Source of the DNA: WTGA01 sp965214055
GTDB taxonomy: Bacteria > Pseudomonadota > Gammaproteobacteria > Arenicellales > Poriferihabitantaceae
DNA: 64,000 nt
Direction of reading: 5' to 3'
NCBI GenBank assembly: GCA_965214055.1
Contig: OZ243931.1
Location: forward strand, 2,666,001 to 2,730,000
Position numbers and translations under genes: made by a program. Below the pieces are notes generated by a model. It was not told where the DNA came from and did no database searches. It worked only from the letters and a program-made list of their open reading frames with translations. Shown in pieces: positions 54,967-63,124 of this stretch. Each line of letters starts with the position of its first letter. Position 1 is the first letter of the stretch.

Positions 54967-55545
54967 ATGAGACACTACGAAATTGTATTTCTGGTCCATC
55001 CGGACCAGAGCAAGCAGGTGCCCGCCATGATCGAGCGGTATTCCGAGATGGTCACCACCTCGGAAGGCCAGATACACCGCTCGGAAGATTGGGGCCGCCG
55101 GCGCTTGGCCTATATGATCAATGACGTTCACAAGGCGCATTATGTGCTTATGAACATTGAATGCGACCTCTCCGTTCTGGCGGAAATTCAGAAAAACTTC
55201 AAATTCAACGATTCCGTTCTGCGACACCTTGTGGTACGACGCCAGGCCGCGATTACGGAAGCGTCTGCCATTGCCCGACAAAAGGCAAAGGATGATGCAC
55301 CCGAAGACACGGCGACGGCAAAACCGGCACCGGCTGCCGCCAAAGCGCCTGAAACTAAAGCGCCTGAAACTAAAGCGCCTGAACCTAAAGCACCTGAAAC
55401 TACTGAAGCTGCCAAAGAGCCCGAAACTGCTGCAGCCGAAACGACTGAACCGGCCGAAGCAAAGCAGGGCGAAAGCGACGAAGCGGGTAAAATCGGAAAC
55501 TCCGCAAAAGAGGGCGCAACACAAGAGAAGGGGGAAGCAGGATAA
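54967..55545 (+). CDS. rpsF: Ribosomal protein S6 with long repetitive tail
   Basis: 192 residues against about 100-135 in most bacteria. Residues 1-95 are a normal S6 domain (MRHYEIVFLVHPDQS, then DWGRRRLAYMINDVHKAHYVLMNIE). The remaining half is an Ala/Glu/Pro/Lys-rich tail containing tandem APETK-type units, followed by acidic sequence; it is probably disordered. It binds 16S rRNA together with S18. Its stop overlaps the rpsR start by one base. Confidence 0.95.
   Translation: MRHYEIVFLVHPDQSKQVPAMIERYSEMVTTSEGQIHRSEDWGRRRLAYMINDVHKAHYVLMNIECDLSVLAEIQKNFKFNDSVLRHLVVRRQAAITEASAIARQKAKDDAPEDTATAKPAPAAAKAPETKAPETKAPEPKAPETTEAAKEPETAAAETTEPAEAKQGESDEAGKIGNSAKEGATQEKGEAG
55345..55404 (+). repeat. 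Tandem 15-base repeat in rpsF
   Basis: Four consecutive 15-base units near GCGCCTGAAACTAAA: two identical, the third with one change, the fourth diverged. They encode APETK-APETK-APEPK-APETT in the tail of S6. Confidence 0.85.
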
Positions 55546-55775
55546 TGGCCAGATTTCAACGACGACCCAGATACTGCAAATTCACGGCCGAAGGCATTCA
55601 GTCCATTGAGTATACCGACCTGCATCTGCTGACTCCAAACATCAGTGAGACGGGAAAGATCCTGCCCCGGCGCAGCACAGGCACCAAGGCGCATTACCAG
55701 CGCCAGTTGGCCACGGCGATCAAGCGTGCCCGGTTCCTGGCCCTCATCCCATACACTGACCAGCACGATAACTAG
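55545..55775 (+). CDS. rpsR: Ribosomal protein S18
   Basis: 76 residues, normal length. The conserved core (ISETGKILPRRSTGTKAHYQ, then RQLATAIKRARFLALIPY) is present, with CKF near the N-terminus. It binds the 30S platform with S6. Located between rpsF and rplI, the standard order. Confidence 0.96.
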   Translation: MARFQRRPRYCKFTAEGIQSIEYTDLHLLTPNISETGKILPRRSTGTKAHYQRQLATAIKRARFLALIPYTDQHDN

Positions 55776-55787
55776 GGAGATCATCCG

Positions 55788-56330
55788 ATGGAAATTATTC
55801 TGCTTGAGAACGTCCAGAATGTCGGGGACATTGGCGATCTGGTGGAAGTCAGGAACGGATATGCCCGCAACTACCTGATTCCACAGAAAAAAGCTATGAT
55901 GGCAACCGCTGAGGCCAAAAAAGAAGCGGAAGAAAAACAACGACAGCTTGCCGAAGCGGAAGGGAAGCAACTGGTGGTACTCAAGGCCAGGGCCGAAACG
56001 ATGGTCCGGGAGGTTACCCTGATACGGCTGTGCCGGGAGGAAGGCCAGTTGTACGGTTCGGTATCCCCCGCGGATATTGCCGAAGCGCTGACTGAGACCG
56101 GTACTCCAATTGACAAATCGGAAGTCCTCCACCCGGAAGGTCCCATCAAACAGGTGGGCGATTACGAGGTGGAAGTCGTTCTGCACCCTGAAATCCGGTT
56201 CACGGTGAAGGTCCAGGTCCAGGGCGACAGCACGCCTGGCCCCGTGGCCACCGAAATCCCCCGTGAAGAAGCTGAAAATGGACCGGATGACGTGAACACC
56301 GGAGATTCTGACACCACCGATACCCCCTGA
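55788..56330 (+). CDS. rplI: Ribosomal protein L9
   Basis: 180 residues. The N-terminal RNA-binding domain (LENVQNVGDIGDLVEVRNGYARNYLIP) is followed by the long connecting helix and the C-terminal domain (GSVSPADIAEAL). About 30 acidic residues rich in Asp and Thr extend the C-terminus beyond the usual 150. It follows rpsR by 12 bases. Confidence 0.96.
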   Translation: MEIILLENVQNVGDIGDLVEVRNGYARNYLIPQKKAMMATAEAKKEAEEKQRQLAEAEGKQLVVLKARAETMVREVTLIRLCREEGQLYGSVSPADIAEALTETGTPIDKSEVLHPEGPIKQVGDYEVEVVLHPEIRFTVKVQVQGDSTPGPVATEIPREEAENGPDDVNTGDSDTTDTP

Positions 56331-56621
56331 CGCCAGCTGCCGGTTGACTGGCCATGAGGTACCGATCCCGGTGCTTTTGCTGCTCATTGGTGTCCAACTT
56401 CACGGAGCGGTCGAAAGAGCGGGCGTAGGTCCTTGAATATGCAGATACCCCCCTTTTCGGGGAACGGTCTTGATGGCGGGGAGTGCAGGACGAAGTTCCT
56501 CTGTCCACCCGGAAAACCGCTGTGCGAAAGGAGGCATCCCCCATGCGAAATATTGGCTCCGATCGGTAAGTACGGTATCCTATGGACACTGTCCAGCAAC
56601 CTGATCCATTGATTCCAGACA

Positions 56622-57998
56622 TTGGCCGACCCCGCTAAATTAATCGCCGCTTCTCCAAAAACCCCTCCCCAGGCACTGGAAGCGGAGCAGTCCCTGTTGG
56701 GTGGTTTGCTCCTGGACAATCGTCGATGGGATGAGGTGGTGGACGAGGTCGGGATTCACGATTTTTATAACCAGAATCATCGACTCATTTTTCAGGCCAT
56801 TTCCGGCCTGCAGGGGCGGGGAGACCCGGCGGATGCCGTCACCACATCGGAATGGCTGGAAAACGAAGGCAATCTGGAGGCCGCAGGTGGCCTGGCCTAT
56901 CTGGGAAATCTTGCGAACAACACGCCAAGTACGGCCAATATCCTGACCTATGCGAAAATTGTCCGGGAACGCTCGATATTGCGTTCCCTGATCAGCGCTG
57001 CCAACGATATCTCCGATTCGGCCTATCACCCCAAGGGCCGCACTCCCCGCCAGGTGCTGGACGAGGCGGAGCAGCTGGTGTTCGATATTTCAGAACGGGA
57101 CGGACGCAGTCAAAAGGGATTCAGTTCTATCAAGGACTTACTGGCCCGTTCTGTCGAACGAATTACCGAGTTGCATGAGTCCGGCGATGGCATAACGGGT
57201 ATTTCCACGGGGTTTGCGGACCTGGACGCTGAAACCTCGGGGCTGCAGGCTGGAGACCTGGTCATTGTGGCCGGTCGGCCATCCATGGGAAAAACTTCCT
57301 TTGCCATGAATATCGCGGAATATGTTGCCGTGGAAAAAAAGCTCCCGGTTGCGGTATTCAGCCTGGAGATGCCCGGGGAACAGCTTGCGATGCGCATGCT
57401 GTCGTCTCTGGGACGCATCAATTCCAACCGGGTCCGTACCGGGAAACTGGCGGATGAAGACTGGCCAAGATTGAATTCTGCCATGGGATTGCTCGACAGT
57501 TCGTTGCTGTTCGTGGATGATTCTGCATCGCTCAATGCCATGGATCTGCGCTCAAGAGCTCGAAGGTTATATCGGGAAAACAATAAGCTGGGGCTGATTA
57601 TTGTTGATTATATTCAACTGATGCATACCGCTGAGACCAGTGAAAACCGGGCCACGGAAATTTCCGGAATTACCCGTTCATTGAAGATACTGGCCAAGGA
57701 ACTGGATGTTCCCGTGCTGGCATTGTCCCAGTTGAACCGGCGACTGGAAGAACGGACCAACAAACGCCCGATCATGTCGGACCTGCGGGAATCGGGAGCG
57801 ATTGAGCAGGATGCGGATGTGATTTTCTTTATATACCGGGATGAAGTGTACAATGAAGAAAGCGAGCAGAAGGGGACGGCAGAGATCATTATCGGCAAAC
57901 AGCGCAATGGTCCCATTGGAAAGATTAACCTGGCTTTCCTCGGAGAGTATACCCGTTTTGAAAATCTTGCCCGCCACGGTGCGGGATACCCCGAATAA
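56622..57998 (+). CDS. dnaB: Replicative DNA helicase DnaB
   Basis: 458 residues. The N-terminal helical domain (PPQALEAEQSLLGGLLLD) is followed by a RecA-like motor with the P-loop GRPSMGKTS near residue 216, VDYIQLM and the ALSQLNR arginine-finger region. It unwinds DNA at the fork. The start appears to be TTG, with no ATG in a better place. It lies 291 bases after rplI, in which no gene or strong signal was seen. Confidence 0.96.
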   Translation: MADPAKLIAASPKTPPQALEAEQSLLGGLLLDNRRWDEVVDEVGIHDFYNQNHRLIFQAISGLQGRGDPADAVTTSEWLENEGNLEAAGGLAYLGNLANNTPSTANILTYAKIVRERSILRSLISAANDISDSAYHPKGRTPRQVLDEAEQLVFDISERDGRSQKGFSSIKDLLARSVERITELHESGDGITGISTGFADLDAETSGLQAGDLVIVAGRPSMGKTSFAMNIAEYVAVEKKLPVAVFSLEMPGEQLAMRMLSSLGRINSNRVRTGKLADEDWPRLNSAMGLLDSSLLFVDDSASLNAMDLRSRARRLYRENNKLGLIIVDYIQLMHTAETSENRATEISGITRSLKILAKELDVPVLALSQLNRRLEERTNKRPIMSDLRESGAIEQDADVIFFIYRDEVYNEESEQKGTAEIIIGKQRNGPIGKINLAFLGEYTRFENLARHGAGYPE

Positions 57999-58030
57999 CC
58001 GCCGTTCCCGACCGATCCCGACCCAGAATC

Positions 58031-59131
58031 TTGCCGAATCCCCGTTTCGATGATCACTGGCGGGCCCGGGCAGTGATTGATACCTCTTCACTGGACCACA
58101 ATATTCGCCAGATCAGGCTGAACGCCCGGAACTCGAGACTGATGGCCGTGGTCAAGGCGGATGCGTATGGGCATGGCCTGGAAAATATCTGCACCGCAGC
58201 GGTGGAACAGGTTGATGCATTTGCCGTGGCGACCATTCAAGAGGGTATCATCTGCCGGGAACTGCAATCGCTCAAGCCGATCATTGTCCTGTCGGAATTC
58301 TGGCATACGGCGCAATTGAGGGATTTTGAGCACTTTGACATGCAGCCCGTCGTACACACTCCCTCGCAGATTGACTACCTGATGGAATATGCCGGCAGGC
58401 CGCTTTCCGTCTGGATAAAATGCGATAGTGGAATGAATCGTCTTGGAATTTCCATGGAGACGCTGAAAAAGGTCTACCGGCAACTGTCGTCCCAACAGAA
58501 TATCCGGAGAATTCGTATCATGTCGCATCTGGCGAATGCGGACATTCCCGGAGACGGGTTTACGTCCCATCAGCTTGGAATATTCAGGAAGTATTCCCGT
58601 TTTGCCCAATGCGAAAGAAGCCTCGCCAATACAGCAGGAGTCATGCACTGGCCGCAAACCCATTTCGACTGGGTCAGGCCGGGGCTCATGATGTATGGGG
58701 TTTCTCCCTTTGGGCCGGAGCCGGAAGCGCGGGTTCCGCTGAAACCGGTGATGCAGCTGAAAGCGCGCATCATTGCGGTGAAAACCGTGCAGTCCGGGGA
58801 GCCGGTAGGATATGGCGGCATCCATCGAACTGCGCGCAAATCCAGAATTGCCATGGTGGGCCTGGGGTACGGCGATGGATATCCCAGAGGAGTGGATGAC
58901 CGGGCCTGTGTCCGGGTCAAACACTTCCGGGCACCGATTATCGGCAGAATTTCAATGGACATGATCACCATCGACCTGACGGGATTCGGGGAGATTGGAA
59001 TCGGCGAGGAAGTGACCCTTTGGGGACCGGACCTGCCCGTGGAAGAAGTTGCGGATTGGGCCGGGACCATTCCCTATGAGTTGCTGTGCAAGGTGACTCC
59101 GAGAATCCCGAGAACCATCCGGGGGAAATAA
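58031..59131 (+). CDS. alr: Alanine racemase
   Basis: 366 residues. The PLP-binding lysine is in VVKADAYGHG near residue 38, and the catalytic tyrosine segment (VGYGGIHRTARKSRIAMVGLGYGDGYPR) lies in the second half. It makes D-alanine for peptidoglycan. The start is TTG at 58031 (MPNPRFDDHWRARAVID). It follows dnaB by 32 bases and precedes radA by one base, the common dnaB-alr-radA order. Confidence 0.94.
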   Translation: MPNPRFDDHWRARAVIDTSSLDHNIRQIRLNARNSRLMAVVKADAYGHGLENICTAAVEQVDAFAVATIQEGIICRELQSLKPIIVLSEFWHTAQLRDFEHFDMQPVVHTPSQIDYLMEYAGRPLSVWIKCDSGMNRLGISMETLKKVYRQLSSQQNIRRIRIMSHLANADIPGDGFTSHQLGIFRKYSRFAQCERSLANTAGVMHWPQTHFDWVRPGLMMYGVSPFGPEPEARVPLKPVMQLKARIIAVKTVQSGEPVGYGGIHRTARKSRIAMVGLGYGDGYPRGVDDRACVRVKHFRAPIIGRISMDMITIDLTGFGEIGIGEEVTLWGPDLPVEEVADWAGTIPYELLCKVTPRIPRTIRGK

Positions 59132-59132
59132 A

Positions 59133-60500
59133 GTGGGCCAGGCCAGAACCAAAACCGTTTTCTCCTGCAATCAGTGTGGTGCACAAAGCCCCAAGTGGTC
59201 CGGTCTGTGTTCCGGGTGTGGGCAGTGGAACACGCTGGTGGAGCAGACGGTTCGCAAAGACGAGACGAAATCAGGCCGCTTCGAAGGGATGGCATCCTCC
59301 TCACCGGTCCAGTCCCTGGGGGAGATTGCCGTTGACGAAGTGGTCAGGATATCGAGCAGCAGTGCCGAGTTCGACCGGGTGCTGGGAGGCGGTCTGGTAC
59401 CGGGTTCCGTGGTGTTGATCGGAGGGGACCCCGGCATTGGAAAATCAACGCTTTTGCTACAGCACCTGTGTGCGATGAGCCAGCATACCGGGGTACTGTA
59501 TGCGACGGGAGAGGAATCCGTGGAACAGATTGCCCTGCGCGCCCATCGACTGGGACTCCATGCCGAAAACGTCCGGGTGATGGCGGAAAACCGGCTGGAA
59601 CCCATCCTGGAAGTCGTACAGAATGCCCCTCCGTCGGTTTTGGTGATGGATTCGATCCAGACCTTCTTCAGCGATGCCCTGGCAGCGGCCCCGGGGAGTG
59701 TTTCCCAGGTCCGTGAAACCGCGGCAAGACTGGTCCGGTTCGCCAAACACAGTGGCTGCTGCGTACTGGTTGTGGGACATGTCACCAAGGAAGGGGCCAT
59801 TGCCGGGCCCCGGGTGCTTGAACATATGGTGGATAGCGTCCTGTATTTTGAAGGGGACAGCGCAAACAGCTTCAGATTGATCCGGGCCACCAAAAACCGG
59901 TTTGGCGCGGTGAATGAAATCGGTGTATTCGCGATGACCGAGCAGGGTTTGCGGGACGTGAACAATCCATCGGCAATGTTTGTGAGCCGGCACGGGGCGA
60001 AGCAGCCCGGCAGTGTGGTGCTGGCCACCCAGGAGGGTACCCGGCCACTTATGGTTGAAATTCAGGCACTGGTGGATGAAAGTTCCCTCGCCACCCCCCG
60101 GCGATTGAGCGTTGGCCTGGAACACAACCGTATTGCCATTCTTCTTGCCATTGCGCATCGCCATCTGGGGGTTTCCCTGGGCCACTTCGATGTATTTACC
60201 AATGTCGCCGGTGGAGTTCGCGTGGCAGAACCCGGGGCGGACCTCGCCGTGTTGCTGGCCATTCTTTCCAGCCTGAAGAACCAGGCCGTGGGAAGCGACC
60301 TGGTGGTGTTTGGGGAAATCGGTCTTTCCGGGGAACTCCGGCCGGTCCAACGGGGACTGGACCGACTTCGGGAAGCCGAAAAACTGGGCTTTCAACGAGC
60401 CCTGGTCCCCGCCGCGAACAAACCGAAGTCCAGAGGGTTAAAAATGGAGATACTGTCTCCTCGCCGGATTGAGGAAGCCCTCCAGCTTCTGGGGCTATAG
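59133..60500 (+). CDS. radA: DNA repair protein RadA
   Basis: 455 residues. An N-terminal C4 zinc finger (CNQCGAQSPKWSGLCSGCGQW), the P-loop GGDPGIGKST near residue 97, the RadA signature KNRFG and a C-terminal Lon-protease-like domain are present. It is a helicase-like factor in recombination branch migration. The start is GTG, one base after alr. Confidence 0.96.
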   Translation: MGQARTKTVFSCNQCGAQSPKWSGLCSGCGQWNTLVEQTVRKDETKSGRFEGMASSSPVQSLGEIAVDEVVRISSSSAEFDRVLGGGLVPGSVVLIGGDPGIGKSTLLLQHLCAMSQHTGVLYATGEESVEQIALRAHRLGLHAENVRVMAENRLEPILEVVQNAPPSVLVMDSIQTFFSDALAAAPGSVSQVRETAARLVRFAKHSGCCVLVVGHVTKEGAIAGPRVLEHMVDSVLYFEGDSANSFRLIRATKNRFGAVNEIGVFAMTEQGLRDVNNPSAMFVSRHGAKQPGSVVLATQEGTRPLMVEIQALVDESSLATPRRLSVGLEHNRIAILLAIAHRHLGVSLGHFDVFTNVAGGVRVAEPGADLAVLLAILSSLKNQAVGSDLVVFGEIGLSGELRPVQRGLDRLREAEKLGFQRALVPAANKPKSRGLKMEILSPRRIEEALQLLGL

Positions 60501-60574
60501 CAGTCGGTTACGGTCACGGTTGTCGCCTTACTTTTTTCTATTCCAACTTATGATTCAGCTATCGAGGATTCGTT

Positions 60575-61285
60575 ATGTATAAAAATTTCCTTTTGTCAGT
60601 ACTGGTGCTGTCCCTGGCCATTCTCCCTCCCCTGTCCCGTGCACAGGATGAACCGGAACTGGGTCCCGATGAACGGTACGACTATGCAATTGGGGTCATG
60701 ATCGGCCAACAGCTGTACCGGAGTGTAGCGGACCAGCCGGACATCAACCCGGCAACGGTGCTCCAGGGTATTGCCGATGTCATGCTCAACGAGGACCTGT
60801 TGTTGACGCAAACCGAGGCGGTTGAACTGATTCGCCAGCACCAGCAGGCGCAACAGGCAGAAGTGGCGGCCATGGCCGAAGAAAACATTGCGGCGGGAAC
60901 CGCATACCGGGAAGAAAACAGGAGCCGGGACGGGGTAGTGGAAACGGCAAGTGGATTGCAGTATGAGATTCTCCATTCGGGAGAAACCGATGAAGCCGGT
61001 CCCATGGAAACGGATACCGTTGTGGTGCATTACCAGGGCACATTAATCGATGGCACCGTGTTTGACAGCAGTTATGCCCGGGGGGAACCCGCGGTGTTTT
61101 CCTTGGCTTCGATTATCCCGGGGTGGACCGAGGTGTTGCAACTGATGAAACCCGGCGATAAATGGCATGTTACCATCCCCCCCGACTTGGCTTACGGGGA
61201 CCAGGGCTCCGGTTCGACGATTGGTCCATTTGAAACACTCCTTTTCGACATCGAGTTGCTTGAAGTGAAGCGGTCCTCCCAGTAA
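60575..61285 (+). CDS. Periplasmic FKBP-type peptidyl-prolyl isomerase (FklB/Mip type)
   Basis: 236 residues. A signal peptide (MYKNFLLSVLVLSLAILPPLSRAQ) is followed by an FKBP_N helical dimerisation domain and a C-terminal FKBP domain (DTVVVHYQGTLIDGTVFDSSYARGEP, then YGDQGSGSTIGPFETLLFDIELL) in overlapping family fashion. It acts as a folding catalyst in the periplasm. It follows radA by 74 bases and is closed by a hairpin immediately after the stop. Confidence 0.93.
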   Translation: MYKNFLLSVLVLSLAILPPLSRAQDEPELGPDERYDYAIGVMIGQQLYRSVADQPDINPATVLQGIADVMLNEDLLLTQTEAVELIRQHQQAQQAEVAAMAEENIAAGTAYREENRSRDGVVETASGLQYEILHSGETDEAGPMETDTVVVHYQGTLIDGTVFDSSYARGEPAVFSLASIIPGWTEVLQLMKPGDKWHVTIPPDLAYGDQGSGSTIGPFETLLFDIELLEVKRSSQ

Positions 61286-61322
61286 GGACGCTCCTGTCAT
61301 TCCCAGGAGTGGGGTCCGTTTT
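61286..61322 (+). terminator. Terminator after the FKBP gene
   Basis: GGAC-G-CTCCTG, a 7-base loop, CAGGAG and then GTCC form a stem with a small internal mismatch region, followed by GTTTTC. It begins right after the stop codon. Confidence 0.6.
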
Positions 61323-61879
61323 CACCGTGCCAGGATGCCGTACCCCGGGGAATCCCCCAAATGGTGCCTGCCAGGCCGCCGGGGTTGCCCTGTACCGGTT
61401 TTACGATGATTCACGATCGGTTCATTCTTGAACGGTATAGTCATGCATATGGCGATTCCCGTTGACCGTACAGACAGGATCAATACCCTTACCGGACAGG
61501 GCTGGGAGGACGCGGTCAGGACACCGCCAGGGTTCCAGGGGTGGTATCTGAGGGTTGATCGGTGAGGGCCACCAAAGCAGGAAAAGATCGAAGACGGCGA
61601 AGACCGCGGGACAATATGATCCTCGCGGCAGGGCCGTGGAAGACGATGGTGTTGAAAGCGGCATGAAGATGATGAGGCCGCGTACCCGTACAATGACACC
61701 CCCTGCATTGCCCGGACCCGCCATGAGCCGGGCTCCATTGTCCTGGTCCCGGTTATTCCCGTTGAATCCCCTGCATGCCAGTGGACAGCGGTTCTGTGCG
61801 CGGATAGCCGATACGGCCAATGCACATCTTTTTGCAGAAGTGTTACACTTTTCCAGGTAATCCTGTCAGCCCTGTAACT
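61323..61879. other. Intergenic, no gene recognised
   Basis: About 560 bases between the FKBP terminator and the PepSY-like gene. A 132-codon minus-strand frame and a plus-strand frame of about 100 codons lack recognisable domains or ribosome binding sites. Confidence 0.4.
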
Positions 61880-62173
61880 GTGCGCAAGTCTCTACCCCTC
61901 CACTCCCTGTCGCTGCTGGTTGCCCTGGCAACGGGCAGCCATGCCGGGCACGCACTGGATTCTGAAACCCAACCGGTCCAGCGCGTTGTCAGCATTCAGG
62001 AAGTAGCGGCACAAATACGACAATACAAGCGGTGGGAAATACTGGATGCACGCCCGGCAAAACTCGAATCCGGGGGGAAGGTCATGAAGTTCAAGTTGCT
62101 GAACAAGCGGGGCAGGGTCATCATTATTCACATCGATCCCCATAAACCGAGTTTTGTGCGTTTGGAAGAATGA
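61880..62173 (+). CDS. PepSY-like small exported protein
   Basis: 97 residues from the GTG at 61880. A signal peptide (RKSLPLHSLSLLVALATGSHAGHA) precedes a single PepSY-like domain (ILDARPAKLESGGKVMKFKLLNKRGRVIIIHI). Such proteins commonly precede OmpR-family two-component genes and may sense or buffer the periplasm. Its stop overlaps the regulator start (ATGA). An ATG 20 codons upstream is open but would spoil the signal peptide. Confidence 0.72.
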   Translation: MRKSLPLHSLSLLVALATGSHAGHALDSETQPVQRVVSIQEVAAQIRQYKRWEILDARPAKLESGGKVMKFKLLNKRGRVIIIHIDPHKPSFVRLEE

Positions 62174-62865
62174 GAATTCTGATCATCGAAGATGAAATCA
62201 GGCTGCGGGACTATCTCACAGAGAAGTTCCGGCAGATCGGGTATGCCGTTGACAGCGCCCGGGATGGGGAAGAAGGACTGTACTATGGACTGGAATACCC
62301 GGTTGATCTCGCGATCATTGACTTGGGGCTGCCAAAAATACCCGGGATTGAACTGATCAAGAGGTTGAGAAATGCAGGAAAAACCTACCCCATCCTGATC
62401 CTGACGGTACGGTCGCGATGGCAGGACAAGGTGGAAGGGCTGGAAGTCGGTGCTGACGACTACATGGTGAAGCAGTTTAATTTTGAAGAACTGCGGGCCC
62501 GGGTCGCGGCGTTGATCCGGCGCACCGGGGGGCATACCACTTCCATACTTGAAAACGGGGCCATCAAGCTCGATACCCTGACCCAGGATGTGTATGTGAA
62601 TGATCGGCGCCTGGAAGGGGAACAGGAACTCACCGCATTCGAGTATCGAATGCTTCATTACCTGATGATCCATCCGGGGAAGGTGGTGTCGAAAATGGAA
62701 CTGATCGAACATCTGTATGACGAGGATACGGACCCCGACAGCAATGTCATCGAGGTGTTTGTGGGCCGATTGCGTAAAAAACTGGGTTCCGATCACCGGA
62801 TCAGTCCAATTGAAACCCTCAGGAGTCGAGGCTATCGCCTGGTGGATTTCAAGAAGGAGCGCTGA
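62170..62865 (+). CDS. OmpR/PhoP-family response regulator
   Basis: 231 residues. The receiver domain has the phosphorylation site D51 (IIDLGLP), acidic residues E7-D8 and K101; the usual proline after this lysine is glutamine (VKQF). A C-terminal winged helix (TAFEYRMLHYLMIHPGKVVSK, ending RSRGYRLV) binds DNA. It overlaps the PepSY gene and precedes a PhoQ-like kinase by 259 bases, probably a PhoPQ-like pair. Confidence 0.93.
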   Translation: MRILIIEDEIRLRDYLTEKFRQIGYAVDSARDGEEGLYYGLEYPVDLAIIDLGLPKIPGIELIKRLRNAGKTYPILILTVRSRWQDKVEGLEVGADDYMVKQFNFEELRARVAALIRRTGGHTTSILENGAIKLDTLTQDVYVNDRRLEGEQELTAFEYRMLHYLMIHPGKVVSKMELIEHLYDEDTDPDSNVIEVFVGRLRKKLGSDHRISPIETLRSRGYRLVDFKKER

Positions 62866-63124
62866 AACCGGGCTCCCCGTGACTTTCCGGATACGACGGC
62901 TTGAAAACAGACTTTTCCGACGCTCCCTGTTCGGGTTCAAGGTCCCCGCCCCAGGCGTGTACCCGATCATGGCAAGACCAAAGAACCCGCGAGTGCAGGA
63001 TATCCCGGTAATGTCTCCCCAAAAAGATGCCGGTCATGTCAGGCAGGCACAGGGGTGGCGCGGACCCGATTTTCTCGGACATGCGCGGTTTGAAACTTTT
63101 GCTTCACCTCTCCCGGTTTGCTGA

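Noticed and set aside
55345..55404. A CRISPR-like repeat
   Set aside because: The units are contiguous 15-base codon repeats inside rpsF with no spacers.
61422..61820. A 132-codon minus-strand frame in an intergenic stretch
   Set aside because: No ribosome binding site, no recognisable similarity and biased composition; likely a chance open frame.
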